Shown: piece by piece, positions 38,782 to 49,831 of the stretch | Layout: each line of letters begins with the position of its first letter | How positions within the stretch are numbered: the first letter of the stretch is position 1 | Source of the DNA: Symbiodinium natans | Lineage: Eukaryota > Sar > Dinophyceae > Suessiales > Symbiodiniaceae | Assembly: GCA_905221605.1 (NCBI GenBank) | Contig: CAJNDS010002356.1 | Coordinates: forward strand, 65,001-129,000 | Length of the DNA stretch: 64,000 nt | Reading direction: 5' to 3' | Made by a program: the position numbers and the translations under genes | The notes under the pieces: model-generated | What the model was told of the DNA's origin: nothing | What the model saw: the letters and a program-made list of their open reading frames with translations, nothing else | The model's database searches: none

Positions 38782-39153
38782 CTCAGCTTCGTGGCTTCTT
38801 AGCGTTCAGACTTGGATGATCACGAACTGATGGATCCAGCAGGTTTGCAGAGCAGATGCTTTGGGGCTGGCTTCAAAAATTATCGTGCATATGAGGCATA
38901 TGATATGGACTCTAACATTGAGCAAAGCATGGTCACCGGGTTCTCTTGATTGCTTTGGGCTGCACAGTGCACAGGGTGAAGGCTACAAACGTCTTACCGG
39001 CCGCACCCATTCACAAATCCCTCCCTTCCATCTATCTAAAACCTTCAATACCGCCAGGGCACCTGGATGTGTCTTCGTGAGTTGCGTTATCCTCGGATCT
39101 TCTAGTGCGAACATGGGGGGCTCTTCGGCATGTGCCGTTGACATGACTGCACT

Positions 39154-40913
39154 TCAGATACATTCAGATACCATCGCATTTTGAGAGAAGTGGAGGTCCT
39201 CCCATTGGAGAGAACTCAAGTGCCGGCCGAAGGACACCTTCTTCCGCACATCGTCCTCCAGCCCTTGGAAAGACTCTGCCACGGCATTGTGCACCGTGTC
39301 CTCGGAAAGTCTCAAACGGCTCAAACGCCTTGCGGCGGATCCCAAAAGTTCCTTGCACTCTGAGCCCTCAAGCCGCAAAGCCATCTAGAACATCCATCGA
39401 TCTAAATCCCGAAGTCTTGAAGATGCAGCAAGCACCCCGAAAGCGCTTCAACTACTGCATGGGCCTGGAAATTGCGCTGCTCGGCGTAGTGGTCAAAGAC
39501 CTGCACCGCAGAAAGCCCTTCAGGATTTCGGGTTGCCGAGGACGAAGCCCTCCGTTGCACAGTCGATTTTTGCACACGTCGTGTTTAAAGCACGTAAACT
39601 TCAAACCTCGCGTTGCTCTCCAGCACGCCCTTTCCCTGAATCTCTGCGAATCTCTTTTGTGCCCACTCTGGATAGACAAGTACCCACCAAAGCAATCACT
39701 TACCCGAAAGGACTAAGACGGCATCACCTCCTCGATCATTTCATGGAGAATGACCTGGGAGCTTCCCCCGACATCCTGGCACTCCTCATCGTACGGGATG
39801 CTCAAGGGACCATCGAGCCGCAGGGAGAACTGATAACCGAAGCGGAAGTGAAGTTTTTCAATCTCAACTCCAAAAGACGTACCTAAACTAGACAAAGTGC
39901 AGAGTAATCTCCAAAGCGCCCCTTTGGTGCCATTCAGGTCGAGAGTTGCTGGTTTGGCTGTTCAGGCGTCGGAGGTGGCTCCCTGACGTGCGCCCGTGAT
40001 GCTTCTTTTCCTTGTCCCCCAGGCCATCGGTTCCCGAACTCGAAACTCGAGATAGAGTCTAACATTCTAGATCGACTGCGATCACTGGCCAGGTCGTGGC
40101 AACATCAAGGGGCCGTCCTTGACCAGCTCCCATGCCACTTGGAAGAGCGCTGGCTTGATTTTCTCCTCCTGAAGTCTCAGGCGTTCGGGAGCTTGGGATT
40201 GCATTGGCTAGCGAACAGCAGGGTTTAAGGTTGAAGAAGCTACTGAAGTTGTGCGGAGAAACGCCCCTGAATACGAGAGGTGGTGTTGAGGCGCATGGAC
40301 CCTTCGAAAGCCGCAGGGCTCCCTCAAAAGCAGATCCAGGTGCACCAAGCGGCGGCTGCAGTGTACCAGGGCTTCCCGCAACAAGTCCAGTAGAATTGAA
40401 CCGATGATTCCCTGATGAACCTGGATTGCAAGGGCTCTCAGGCTGACGTTCCCGCTTCCCTGTTACTGGGCCAGGACATGTAGAGCAAAATGGGTTGGCG
40501 GTATACCTTAACTTCACTTACAACTAGGGCTGTTGCAAGCCATGCTGAATTTCATCAACTTTGACACTATGGCCCGCAGGCAAGTTGCGTCTGGGCGCCA
40601 TCCTGCCAGCTCTCTATGGACCTCGGACAATGAAGCGTGTTTTCGCAACAAAGACGGAGATCCTTTGATTCCTCATGAAGTACGACACCAAGAAGGAAGC
40701 GAAGATGGAGGCTGTTGTCAAAAGCTCGTTGCTCGCCTGGGCGCTGCAACTTGCTCTCCACCTTCCCCAGGCCGTGGCTCAGATATCGCATGAGGCGCCG
40801 CATGAGCTCGCCGCGCGACCACTGGGTCTCAGACTCAGTACACACAGGAGGTTTCAGCTCGTGCTTAAGTGCCTTGAAAGTGGCTTGAAAATGCGTTGAG
40901 AATGCCTTCAGGT
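39154..40913 (-). CDS. multi-exon gene, conserved-looking protein of unknown family
   Basis: Exon 40913-about 40600 (acceptor CCTATAG) reads FQATFKALKHELKPPV, WSRGELMRRLMRYLSHGLGK, AFDNSLHLRFLLGVVLHEES. A Ser/Pro-rich frame at 40517-40059 may follow. Exon 39882-39728 (TSFGVEIEKLHFRFGYQFSL, SQVILHEMIEE) joins 39665-39594 (WAQKRFAEIQGKGVLESNAR) across a 62-nt GT-AG intron, then 39500-about 39410 (VFDHYAEQRNFQAHAVVEAL) across a 93-nt GT-AG intron, all in phase 0. A last segment, about 39381-39154, reads RRLSRLRLSEDTVHNAVAES, VSFGRHLSSLQWEDLHF and ends at TGA. The junction into that last exon is not resolved. The protein is rich in charged helices; I do not recognise it. Confidence 0.68.
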
Positions 40914-41112
40914 CTATAGGCTCCAGGGCTTAGGATTTATGATCGTACTTGTCCAGCGCTGAAAAGAGACTGCCAGTCAAACTTCCAGAGGAAGGAGGGT
41001 TTACGACGTTTACGAGCTCACACGTTTGAAAAGCAAGTGCCAACGACTATGCCGACTTATCAAATGTGCAGCAGCTTCCGCACTCCACCCAAGGCTGTGC
41101 CCTGAAGAACCC

Positions 41113-42309
41113 CTATGACACGCCCGGATGTCCTGTTACTTCCGGGCGGGCGGGGACCCCCTCAACAACACATGGCTTCACTTCCTCAACTCCCCTGATT
41201 GAAAGGCATCCCCTCTTCGAGGGCCCGGCCACAAGGCTCTCTGCGATCTGTGAAACCTGGGGTGAGGGAGGGCCTCCGGCAAAACCCAAGCCCTCAAGCC
41301 TCCACCAGTAAGATTCCGGATGTCGTGGGCTTCCCTCCCACACGTCAACAAGAAAACCGTGCATCTATAAAGCCAAAATCAACCCTAGAGGGCCTCGTCA
41401 TGCAGAGCTTGCCGCGCCGAAGACACCGCCAGGGGCATCTTCCTCGCTATGGAGAAAGTTTAGATCAACATGGAATGGGCAAGAAACAATGGCGACTCGG
41501 CTTCGCAGTTGTTGCCTTTGCCGCTTGGCAGCTCGAGTGTGGGTGCTTCGGCTGCGAATACAGCTGCAAGGCACTGTATACCTGGCTCCTGCTATACTTG
41601 CTAGATTTGGGCAAAGCGTGTGTTGTCAGGCAACATCTCGGAACCTTTGTTGTGGTAACAACTGCGGTCCGCCAAGCAAAATGCATGCACTTTCGGTCAC
41701 AGGGCTTGACGGGGACCCCAGTGCCCGTTTCACTTCCAGAATCCCGGCGCGGATCATCAGCGAGCGTTTGAGATTTTTTGCTCACAGACAGGGTTCAACC
41801 TTGAAGAGCCTCTTTCAAACCTTTGAGGCCTTGAGAAAAATTCTCATGTCTCTTGAGCTGAGCTGGGGACGGTGGCGCTGCGGAGGAGCTCGGCCGGGAA
41901 GAAGAAGCAGGCGCCTGCACACTCGTTTTATCCGATTCCGAAATTGGGCTCAGGCCTTGTCTTCGGCCCTTGGGGAAGAACAATACCCATTTGCGGTTTC
42001 CGAAATTTGTGGCACCTTATTGGGTCCTTAATAGGCTGGAATCCTACTATTTTGGGGTTTGTATTAGGGGTCCCCCTTTTTTCGTCCCATTTCGATGGGC
42101 CATCGGAGCACCTTGGCAGGCTTGGCAGGCTTGGCAGCCTGGGCAGCCTTGGGACTGTCTCCAAGCTCCAAGTCCTCCTTGTCATCCTCGTCCTCGTCAT
42201 CCACCTGTATCCCGAGGCAGGCTGGAGCAGAAAGCTGCTGACATCTGCAAGCCAATAAGGACGGAGTACAGTCGCAGGTGGCAACAGCAGATGACTGTGG
42301 CATCTGCAT
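41113..42309 (-). CDS. gene with acidic tract and AKP repeats, unknown product
   Basis: The exon ending 42112 reads VDDEDEDDKEDLELGDSPKA then AAKPAKPAK. Across a 143-nt GT-AG intron (41969-42111; AAG|GTGCTC ... CCAAG|GGC, phase 0) it joins 41968-41795: GRRQGLSPISESDKTSVQAP, a Ser/Pro stretch, then LKRHENFSQGLKGLKEALQ. Further minus-strand frames at 41785-41465 (VPVKPCDRKCMHFAWRTAVV) and 41364-41113 (MHGFLVDVWEGSPRHPESYW) may be later exons or the next gene. The acidic and Lys/Pro/Ala-rich makeup suggests a disordered, perhaps nuclear protein; that is inference. Confidence 0.5.
42048..42075. repeat. solo copy of the TATTTTGGGG...GGGGNCCCC element
   Basis: TATTTTGGGGTTTGTATTAG then GGGTCCCC matches the right arm of the foldback element at 8859-8975 (read on the minus strand) with the ACGA of the core missing. 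It sits inside the intron 41969-42111. Confidence 0.5.
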
Positions 42310-43059
42310 CTCAGGTGTGGTTGCGGGACAGCTTTGATGGCTTCAGATTTGCCAGGCATTGCTTGAGGGGTTTTTCCGGCCATGAGAGTTGCTTCTGGGG
42401 CCCTCTGAGTCTCTTGGCCTTCGCACTATGCTAGTTTGCCGGCTTGTGCGGCTCCTGCTAGGGCCGTCAGGATGGCTCAGGCTCATCAAGCAATGTGCGG
42501 CTCACCGACTTGTTGGGGTGGCGTTTCTTGAGAACCCAAGCTTCCTTTCGGCGTGCATAAAGAGAACATGATCACTGAGGTTCACACTTCGAAGTGGGGC
42601 CCTTCGGTGTCCTCCTTGCATCGAAGCTTAAGCAGCCTACGGCTTACGGCGTTTCGTGCACGGGCTTGCTCTCCATCAATACCTCTTTCACGAGAGCGTT
42701 CGGGATGTTTGATCGAGCCTTCAGGCTTCGGGTCCAGTGCTTAGAAGAATGAATGGCATGAGCCCTTCTATCGTCGTGATGTGCGCAGAATGCTCTTGCC
42801 CCCCCGTCCAAAGTCCTAAAACGCGTGGCTTCGGAAGATTGCAATGTGAAGGTTCCGAAAGTTAGGGCACCCTTCCTTGGCTCCTACTTGGATTAAGAAG
42901 GGTTCTAGTATGACGGGACCCCTCTGTGTCATGAACATCCAGAATCCAAGTCCACAGGAGCCTTGCCACTGTGAGCCGACTAAGGGCACTTCAGGCGCTT
43001 GCGGGGCCTCAGCATCGTCAACGCGCCGCTTGGAACCTCCCTGTGCAGGTTGCAGGGGG

Positions 43060-43084
43060 GGTTTTAGGGTTTAGGGTTTAGGGG
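43060..43084 (+). repeat. three TTTAGGG units
   Basis: GGTTTTAGGGTTTAGGGTTT AGGGGG: a short interstitial telomeric sequence. Confidence 0.85.
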
Positions 43085-43722
43085 GTGTCAAGCGTCTTTA
43101 AGCGCGTTGGAACTTGGCGCAAGCTGGGGACTCCGTCCAAGTTATCAGGCTCGTTCATGCTAACTGCTATATTCCTTCATGGTCCCCCCCTACCCAGCCC
43201 TGCTCACCCGTTTCTTAAATCGCGTTCAAATGTGTGACGAATGTATGGAAAACATCGCTGTGCGCAATACCTTCGTGACTCTCGCATGCAAGAAAAACTC
43301 CAAGTTCGTTGCATATCGCATAGAGTCATAGAGGGACACTGAAACACATTAACAGCAGTCAATGTGCAGCTGCTCAGGTTCTTTTGACCACTCTTGTGGT
43401 TCAAGGGGTTGACGTTCAGGGCTTAGCTTTGGGATTAGCTGCAAGGCAGGGAGGAGTTAGCTCTAGTGGGGTCTTTTAGGGGCTGCGGCTTTTGGGGATC
43501 ACAGTGGCTAGTGGCTGGGTGATTCCTGGAGTGCCCACCCCACAAGGGACCCACCAAGAGCTTGTGCAGCTTCAGATTGGGGATGGATGCTCGAAGCACA
43601 GTGCCTTTGGACTGTCTCTCTTGGGATCTAAGGGTGGTGGGCCTGGCGGAACCAGGAAGGAGCGCTGCTCACCTGCGACAGGCCCCAGAGTGGAGGGTTA
43701 GTAGGGCGGACGCCCAGTGTGA

Positions 43723-43726
<4 letters not shown>

Positions 43727-43803
<77 letters not shown>
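43727..43803. repeat. (CTG)n tract, about 25 units
   Basis: A pure CTG run, continued by imperfect GCCGCTGCCGCC. A second GCA/CAG-rich patch is at 43876-43960. On the minus strand one frame gives poly-Gln (WRQRQQQQ... QKITLGVRP) and could be coding; another gives poly-Ser. It lies downstream of the acidic exon 43970-44065. Confidence 0.93.
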
Positions 43804-43969
43804 GCTGCCGCCATTGCTACTTCTGCATGCTGGTGGTCGAGACTCAGAACTGCTTGTCATCCTCGTCTTAAAATTAGCAGCAGCACCAGCAACTCCAGCA
43901 GAGCAGCAGCATCGGCGGCACAGCAGCAGCAGCAGCAGCAGCAGCAACGGCAGCAAGACAGGGCAAGAC

Positions 43970-44065
43970 ATGGTTGCGGGGACGTTTCCTCCACGGCGCC
44001 TCCTGGTCCTCCTCAGCATCTTCCTCTTCACCATCCTCAGGTTCGTCAGGTTCGTCAGGTTCGTC
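43970..44065 (-). CDS. exon with (DEP)3 repeat and NLS-like end
   Basis: After a CTTCCAG acceptor the minus strand reads DEPDEPDEPEDGEEEDAEED then QEAPWRKRPRNH, ending at AACCAT|GTCTTG. A short acidic repeat followed by RKRPR looks like a nuclear acidic protein. The previous exon is probably the frame at 44502-44236. Confidence 0.5.
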
Positions 44066-44235
44066 CTGGAAGCCCGGGGTCCTTAGGTCACTGGGAGGTG
44101 TCGATCCGAGCAGGATGGGCTACAATCTGCTCTCGAAGCCCTGTTGTGAGATGCTACATGGTTCGTGGGACAGGGGACTCAATCACGAACCGCCTGCAAG
44201 CACAGCGTTGGCTCTTTTACCTGTGGTGCTTGCGC

Positions 44236-44502
44236 TCATGCGTCGGTACAGTCGAGAAGAAGTGTCCCGAGGTCCTCGATGCTCTCAAGCAGGGATGGCT
44301 GGCACATCTGCAGGGAAAGAGCGACTCCAAAGCGCCAGTCAAAGCTTGTCCGCACTTCTTGGTGTCCCGGTGCAAGTATCCAGCGGACTTTAACGGCCGC
44401 GGCCGCGTCGTCAAGGCGCCGGACCCGTCGACATCCTAGTAGCGTCTCTCCTTTCAGCAGTCTGCCACTCAACTTTGGTCTCAACTTGAAGACCTTTGGC
44501 AT
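44236..44502 (-). CDS. possible gene start, unknown product
   Basis: ATG at 44502 opens MPKVFKLRPKLSGRLLKGET, then VKVRWILAPGHQEVRTSFDW and LLESIEDLGTLLLDCTDA before TGA at 44236. It overlaps the last codons of the glycine-rich gene in another frame. Either it is a separate gene or the glycine-rich gene really splices into this frame. Confidence 0.4.
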   Translation of the reverse strand: MPKVFKLRPKLSGRLLKGETLLGCRRVRRLDDAAAAVKVRWILAPGHQEVRTSFDWRFGVALSLQMCQPSLLESIEDLGTLLLDCTDA

Positions 44503-46601
44503 GCCCTGATGCTAGCAAGGCCTCCGGTTCCAGGAGAGCCCTGGTTTCCGAAGGCATGGGCGACCTTTGGGGCAGAATGAGAGTGCGCTGTGCCTTCAGG
44601 GACACCTTCTGGCAGGCTTTGCATCTTAACACTGGCACATCGGCCCACCCCGCCATGGCCAGCGTTTCGTCTCACACCTCCCCATCCATGAGGAGCCATG
44701 CCGCCGACTGGCGCACCGTGGAATAAGTAGGCATTTGCCACATCTGCTGCAGCTCCCAGATTCTTTGGGGGCACATGGGGCACAGCCTGCACACCGCCAA
44801 TGCAATGGCCTAAAGAGTCACAGGTCAGAAAGAAATCGGGTTTGTGAAAGCACTGCCAGCCATAAGGCCGTTTAGCGTGGTCGTCATGCCCATCTTTTCC
44901 AGTGCAGGGTATTCTGGATGAAGAGTTCAAGCGCAGTGTCTGCTGAGGTGGGCTGTAGCTGGGCATCGGAATGTCAGGTGGAACTTCAAGGCTAGATCGG
45001 GAACTCTGACCATCCAGGCCCTGTAAAGTGCACGCGGAGGCATTGGCCGTTGCAACGCCTCCACGGCCACCAGGCGAGAACAATAACTCCCTGTTCAGCC
45101 TGCCCCCTCCGTTGCCTCCTCCAGCCTCCGCAATGAGCTGCCAGGATGCACCATTACCTCACAGATAACTGTATACCAAGATTGCAGTAGAGTAAGAGTA
45201 GGAATCTACTGAAACAAAAATGTAAGAATACCAAATAAACGTGATGACGAAATCACATAAGAATATACTCGTGAACATAGTCACAACATAATGACATGAT
45301 AACATAATACCAGGACAACACTATAATGCTTTAAATTGTAGTACCATTACAGAGTTGTACTCAAAATATTAAGCCGTTGCGTGAATTTGGTTCGAAACAT
45401 CAGCAAGCTACCAGCCATGTGTAGGAACCGGGAGCTGGAGCCTTTTTGACCACCATGCTCGGGCAAGCCGCCCTGCCCACCCTTTCCGATCTCTATCCGG
45501 TAGCGCCAGCCTGCCTGAAGCTCCCAAACCTGGGTCCATCTTTAGGGGTTTGGGGGGGGGGGTGGAGAGGGCAGGGTTTGGGGAGGGGTGCAGCTAAATC
45601 TTGGTCTGGGGATCGGATCGCGATAAGCTGCCAAAAACTCGCAACACTTATTCTGGAATGAGTCGCCACCTCAGATGTGCCTAGAAACCAGGCTCAGCGC
45701 GGAAGCCGCGCCGCCACCTCCCCCGCAGATCCATGCAGCGGCATCCTTGGAGCCGACATCCTTGGCCAACAGCCCGGACTCTTAGAAGGTAATTGTCTAG
45801 GGTTTAGGGTTTAGGGTTTAGGGTTTCATGAGTGGCCAAATTCGGCTTCGTGTGTTGAACCCCTAATCAAGCCAATGCATCCATCGAGCCAGCACCTCCA
45901 CCTCCTCCACCCCACAGCTCCAGGTGGATGATCTCACTGGCGTCGCTTGTCCACTCATAAGACTCATGGATTTCGAGGGGAAGGGTCGGAAGGGTTTCTC
46001 TGCTTTCGTCCACATGTGTCAAGGCTCCAGCACACTGGATACTTTCACCGCTGCTCAGAGTGTTGGCATGAGCTAGGGACGGTACCGAAACACATCTCCG
46101 CTCCAAGGGCATCGCCTGCAAGAGGTCAACCGAAGCTGAGCTGTCTTCCAGCAACACCTCCAGCTGATCTGGCTCAGCAGAACCACTGACCCCCATGTCC
46201 AAATCGTCCAAGAAACATGCTGGCACGCGACAAAATGGCAATGACACGGCAGGTGCTTGCAGGCACCTTTCAGAGTACGACTGCCCCTGGCCTTGACAAG
46301 TTGCGGGAAAGCGCTGTGAGGCTTCGAGAGAAAGCTTCTCCAATCGGGCCTCGAGGTTCCCTGTTTTGGACTGCAGCTGTGAGATCTTCTCGTCAACCTT
46401 CTCGTTACGTCTCACTTCGGGTGCCTCCACATAGTCCAAGACGGCGTCGACAGCCCAGACGCCACAAAGAAATATCACCACGGCCAACAGAATAAGGAGG
46501 CAATGTCGCCACATTCTTGAAAAAGAAGAGTTCTGCGACTCCTCATCGGTGTCGTATATGTTGAACCCATTGATGGAATCCATCTCCCGGGCTCGCTCCA
46601 T
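44481..46601 (-). CDS. single-pass membrane protein, coiled coil plus glycine-rich domain
   Basis: Exon 1 (46601-45896) starts at ATG in GTCGCCATGG with an in-frame TGA upstream. Exon 2 (45157-44481) follows a 738-nt GT-AG intron (GGAG|GTGCTG ... TGTGAG|GT) in phase 1; two nearby GT donors (45901, 45910) are equally in frame. The total is about 460 residues. An acidic N-terminus (YDTDEESQ) precedes a membrane helix CLLILLAVVIFLCGVWAV (about 34-51), then a coiled coil (NEKVDEKISQLQSKTGNLEA), an acidic region and IHLELWGGGGG|GNGASWQLI, AEAGGGNGGG, FSPGGRGG. The ELWGGGGGG...GGGNGGG pattern is that of glycine-rich domains found in adhesin-like and ALK-type extracellular proteins. Topology would be type II (short N-terminus inside). 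The 3' end is less sure because other frames look coding below 44700. Confidence 0.72.
45160..45890 (-). other. intron with AT-rich block and telomere repeats
   Basis: Within the glycine-rich gene's intron, 45180-45400 is strongly AT-rich (ATAATG, AAATAAAC). It also has a G run (about 45551-45561) and four TTTAGGG units (45797-45828). The intron has no open frame worth noting apart from this. Confidence 0.7.
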
Positions 46602-47463
46602 GGCGACTACATGTGCAACTACACAGGGCTCAGCTCAACCTGATCACGACCCTTGCCTTGCAGCTGTTCCGTCGACATGGCCTGCTTTGCCAATCCATGG
46701 GTGTCATCCCATTAGAAGTCTGTCATATTCAAAAATATTCCCACTGAGTATGCATGCAGATCTCGCACAAACGAGCATAAGATGCAGAACTACAAACTAT
46801 ACTACACTGACACGACAAGTCATGAGATGCAGGGTCCCACTTTGGGCACTCACCCCTACTTGGTCGGATGCGGGTGATTCCAGCTACCATGAGCCGCACG
46901 GTGGCAGGCTTGCACTTGCATTAGAGCCATACTGAAATACCAGGGTCATGGGCACCTTGCTGGCTGAGAAATGCGTGAAGCCACCAGCGTGATGGCATTC
47001 GCATGCTTTGGCTCTGGGTCAAGCGGCAAAGAGGTTGACAACTGAACCGGTGTCTTAGAGACTCGTGGGGTTACAGACGATGAGGGATGAAGTTGATGTC
47101 GAGAGGCTGCCAGTCCATGGAGTACCACCTGAGCTCAACGAGGCTAGGACGAAGACGCTATCTACTGCTGGGTCAATGAACGAACTCATATAGAGGGTGA
47201 AGTAGACTTGAAGCTTCTACCTGCTAAGCAAACTAATGAAACTGCAGGTCGCCAGCTCTTTTCAACTTCTGTGATGTCATCTAACCATATCTAACCCTGA
47301 AAAAACCAGCAGCCGCCTTCCGCCGTTGGAACGAGAGCCTCGGGCGTGCAGCGAAGTTCAAACACCGTCAAAACCCACCGTCTCCTTGTGGGCAAGTGTG
47401 GAAACACACCTACGCGAAGCCCTTAACTCTTATGCTGCAATGGGCCAGCCCGACTAAATCCAT

Positions 47464-47655
47464 CTAAACCCACGTCACATCAACGGGCACATGTACACAA
47501 CCCACTGGGAGGATGCTTTCCAAACTGATCCAAGAAGCATCTGTCATCTTCTTCCTGGTCTGTGCCAGCGAGCGCGACCTTGACAAGATACTGCCGAGAT
47601 GCTGCTTGATGTTTGTTGCCAAGGAGCTAGGATCTTGGGTTTCGAAGATTGAGGA
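47464..47655 (-). CDS. possible terminal exon, unknown
   Basis: The minus strand reads SSIFETQDPSSLATNIKQHL, GSILSRSRSLAQTRKKMTDA, ending VPVDVTWV and TAG at 47464. It follows directly on the (TG) side of the microsatellite at 47665-47714. The plus-strand frame (MLSKLIQEASVIFFLVCASE) is equally plausible by eye. Confidence 0.38.
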   Translation of the reverse strand, partial: SSIFETQDPSSLATNIKQHLGSILSRSRSLAQTRKKMTDASWISLESILPVGCVHVPVDVTWV

Positions 47656-47660
47656 CAGGT

Positions 47661-47663
<3 letters not shown>

Positions 47664-47714
<51 letters not shown>
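47664..47714. repeat. (AC)n microsatellite, about 25 units
   Basis: Uninterrupted CA repeats. They give poly-Cys/Val and poly-Thr/His frames that should be ignored. Confidence 0.96.
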
Positions 47715-47716
<2 letters not shown>

Positions 47717-47819
47717 CTCTTTGCATCTGGTTTGCATGTGCACGAGACACACAGGTGTCGTGCCGGCACCAGCAGAAAAGGCCCAAGGGGTGCGACTTTG
47801 AGTGACGGGGGCCGGGGTC

Positions 47820-48349
47820 CTAGGACGTCCTGGGAGGGATTGCAATGGAAGGCAGGTGACTGACTGTGAAATCGTGCTGACAGTCGAGCCGAAAAGCTGG
47901 GTGAAGCTTTGCACAACTCAAGGCTCCGCTGTCTTGCACATGGTCGGGAGGAGTTGGGTCAGGACGGACCCGTTTGTTATCAGTTGTTCCTTTCCGAGCG
48001 CTGAGAGCCTTCTGCAGATCATGGCTGCATCTTGTTTTGGTCGACAAAGGTACAACTAACTCAAAAGCAAAGGGGAGGGCGTAGCTGGGGTCTTGGGCCT
48101 GGGGAGATTCCTGGTAGCTTCGCAGGCTCGGAGGGATGGGCAAACCACGCGGGTCATGAATTCACGACACCCGCAACAAGCTGTGGCGGGGCGGGGAGAG
48201 GGAGATTGGGTGGGGTTTTGGGGTGAGGAGTCTTGGACGCGGCCTTCCAGCCTCAGTTCCAACCTTTCCATACAAACGTATGCGTAGTGGGGACTGTCTT
48301 GTTTGCAAAGTTGGCCATCATGCCTCCGAGGCACGAAAATGGCACCCAA
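47820..48349 (-). CDS. possible exons, unknown
   Basis: Two overlapping minus-strand frames. One (48349-48056) starts at ATG with MGAIFVPRRHDGQLCKQDSP and MERLELRLEGRVQDSS. The other (48100-47820) reads ALPFAFELVVPLSTKTRCSH, DLQKALSARKGTTDNKRVRP. They could be successive exons, with the junction near 48060-48100, but no splice pair was verified. Confidence 0.42.
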
Positions 48350-48788
48350 GCTTCCATTCTGCTCGTACCTTCTTCAAAGATGCTCGATGCTGCAAGCTGA
48401 CAGGGAGCATTCTGATGTCTAGATAGCACGTGCTGACCCAGGTTGCCTCACATTTGGCAAAAGCAGAAAGGAACAGACAAGGCGTCCCGTTAAAAAAAAC
48501 CCTCAACGTACAGCATCCAAGTTGCACCAGGAACTGCACGCGTCGTCCATCGGCAAATTCAGGGAGGTCTGCCTCCGTGTGGTCGTGGGAAAACCACACG
48601 AGGCCAGAGGTTGCTAGACCTAAGGGTTCGACAGGGAGCCCAGATGAGTCCGGAAAGCATTCTCTGAACGGCAAGTGCCAAGCCGGCAACGACACGGGTC
48701 TTGGGGCAGCACATTCATGTCTGATCTCCTCATCAGGCAATATCCTTGGCACGCGCAGAGGCAGAGCGCTCCAGCAACAGCTTCCCAA
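48318..48788 (-). CDS. possible exon, weak cold-shock-domain likeness
   Basis: A 156-codon minus-strand frame starting at ATG 48788. The middle part reads GLATSGLVWFSHDHTEADLP then EFADGRRVQFLVQLGCC. The FSH...DL...ADGRRVQFLV pattern resembles the second half of a cold-shock domain, a nucleic-acid-binding fold abundant in dinoflagellates, but the RNP1-type first half was not seen. The frame ends in TGA at 48318; flanking parts may be intron. Confidence 0.45.
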   Translation of the reverse strand: MGSCCWSALPLRVPRILPDEEIRHECAAPRPVSLPAWHLPFRECFPDSSGLPVEPLGLATSGLVWFSHDHTEADLPEFADGRRVQFLVQLGCCTLRVFFNGTPCLFLSAFAKCEATWVSTCYLDIRMLPVSLQHRASLKKVRAEWKLGCHFRASEA

Positions 48789-48861
48789 ATCAGTCGACGT
48801 GAAACATGATCATGCTAGACTCTGCGAGAACTAGACTCCCAGACTGCTGAAGCCCAGACGA

Positions 48862-49480
48862 CTATCCCTTCGCCTGTGGCGCTCCCTTGCAAGCCGGGGG
48901 CCATCCCTCCTCCGACTCGGGGAACCAGTTGAAGATGCTCCCCGTCCTGCTGACTTCTTGGCAATTAGGCTTGCAGGTACGTGAGGGAACTGCGGGAAGA
49001 GGTGGAAGTTGCAGAGTAAGTTTTGTAATTGCAGATTTCTGGCGACTCCTGATCCTACTTCTGTGTGACTTCTGCAACTGCACTCGGCCCATCGCTACAA
49101 GAAACTTTTCGGTCCACATCTTGAAGGCCACCAGCTTCTTGCGAAAGCGGCTGCTGGACGTCCTGGCTGACTCAGCTAGGCGCAGCCAAGTCCACAGGCC
49201 CAATCTGCGCCCTACTGTCGCGAGCTCATCGGCAACCAGCTGTATAGACGCCGCAGATATCCCAAAAGATAACTCCGAGGTTCAGGTCCTAAACGTCCGA
49301 AAGCTAAGCGAACCCACCGAGCAGCCTCCGCTGCTCTTGCCGCAGGTGCTCTCGGAGGTCGTCTTCTAGGCCGGGCCCCCTGTCCTGGTCCTCCTCCTTC
49401 CACAGGCTTTCAAAATTCAGGATGGCGGGTTGTTGGGTCAAGCGGGCAAAGCATAAAGTCCCAGAAAACACTTCAAAGCA
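48862..49480 (-). CDS. two-exon gene end, charged helical protein
   Basis: The exon up to 49318 reads FARLTQQPAILNFESLWKEE, DDLREHLRQEQRRLLG. After a 106-nt GT-AG intron (49212-49317; CTCG|GTGGGT ... ACAGTAG|GG) exon 49211-48862 follows in phase 1 with RRLGLWTWLRLAESARTSSS, KLVAFKMWTEKFLVAMGRVQ, then SRIRSRQKSA and a terminal FPESEEGWPPACKGAPQAKG before TAG. Arg-rich helices dominate. No family is recognised. Confidence 0.68.
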
Positions 49481-49831
49481 AACACTTCAAAAGACCGATG
49501 CCGCTCAAGCCTTGTCCCCGTCAGGTGTATCCGAGCCCCTTGGCGCTTGGGCCGCTTGCACAAAGCACTTGCTGGATATCTTCTTGGCAGCGAGAAATGA
49601 GTTGTAGAGGCATTTAAAAGCCTGTCCAGCAGAAGGAAAGGCTAGGAGTGGCTAGGAGTGGGCTTAGGGCGAGGGGATCGTATTTGAGCACCAAGGGCTC
49701 AGCTTCACATGCTGAGGGCTCCAAGGAAAGAGACCTGGGGCCGAGGGGCGTAGCTCGTGCCGGCGACTCATCCCTGGGTCGCAGAAGAGCATCGTAAAAA
49801 CTTTGGTTCGGGCTGCGTTTCTCAGCAGATG

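Noticed and set aside
47464-47916. Frame with (VC)n/(TH)n runs across the CA microsatellite
   Set aside because: The repeat bridges unrelated sequence; only the part beyond it was kept as a low-confidence exon.
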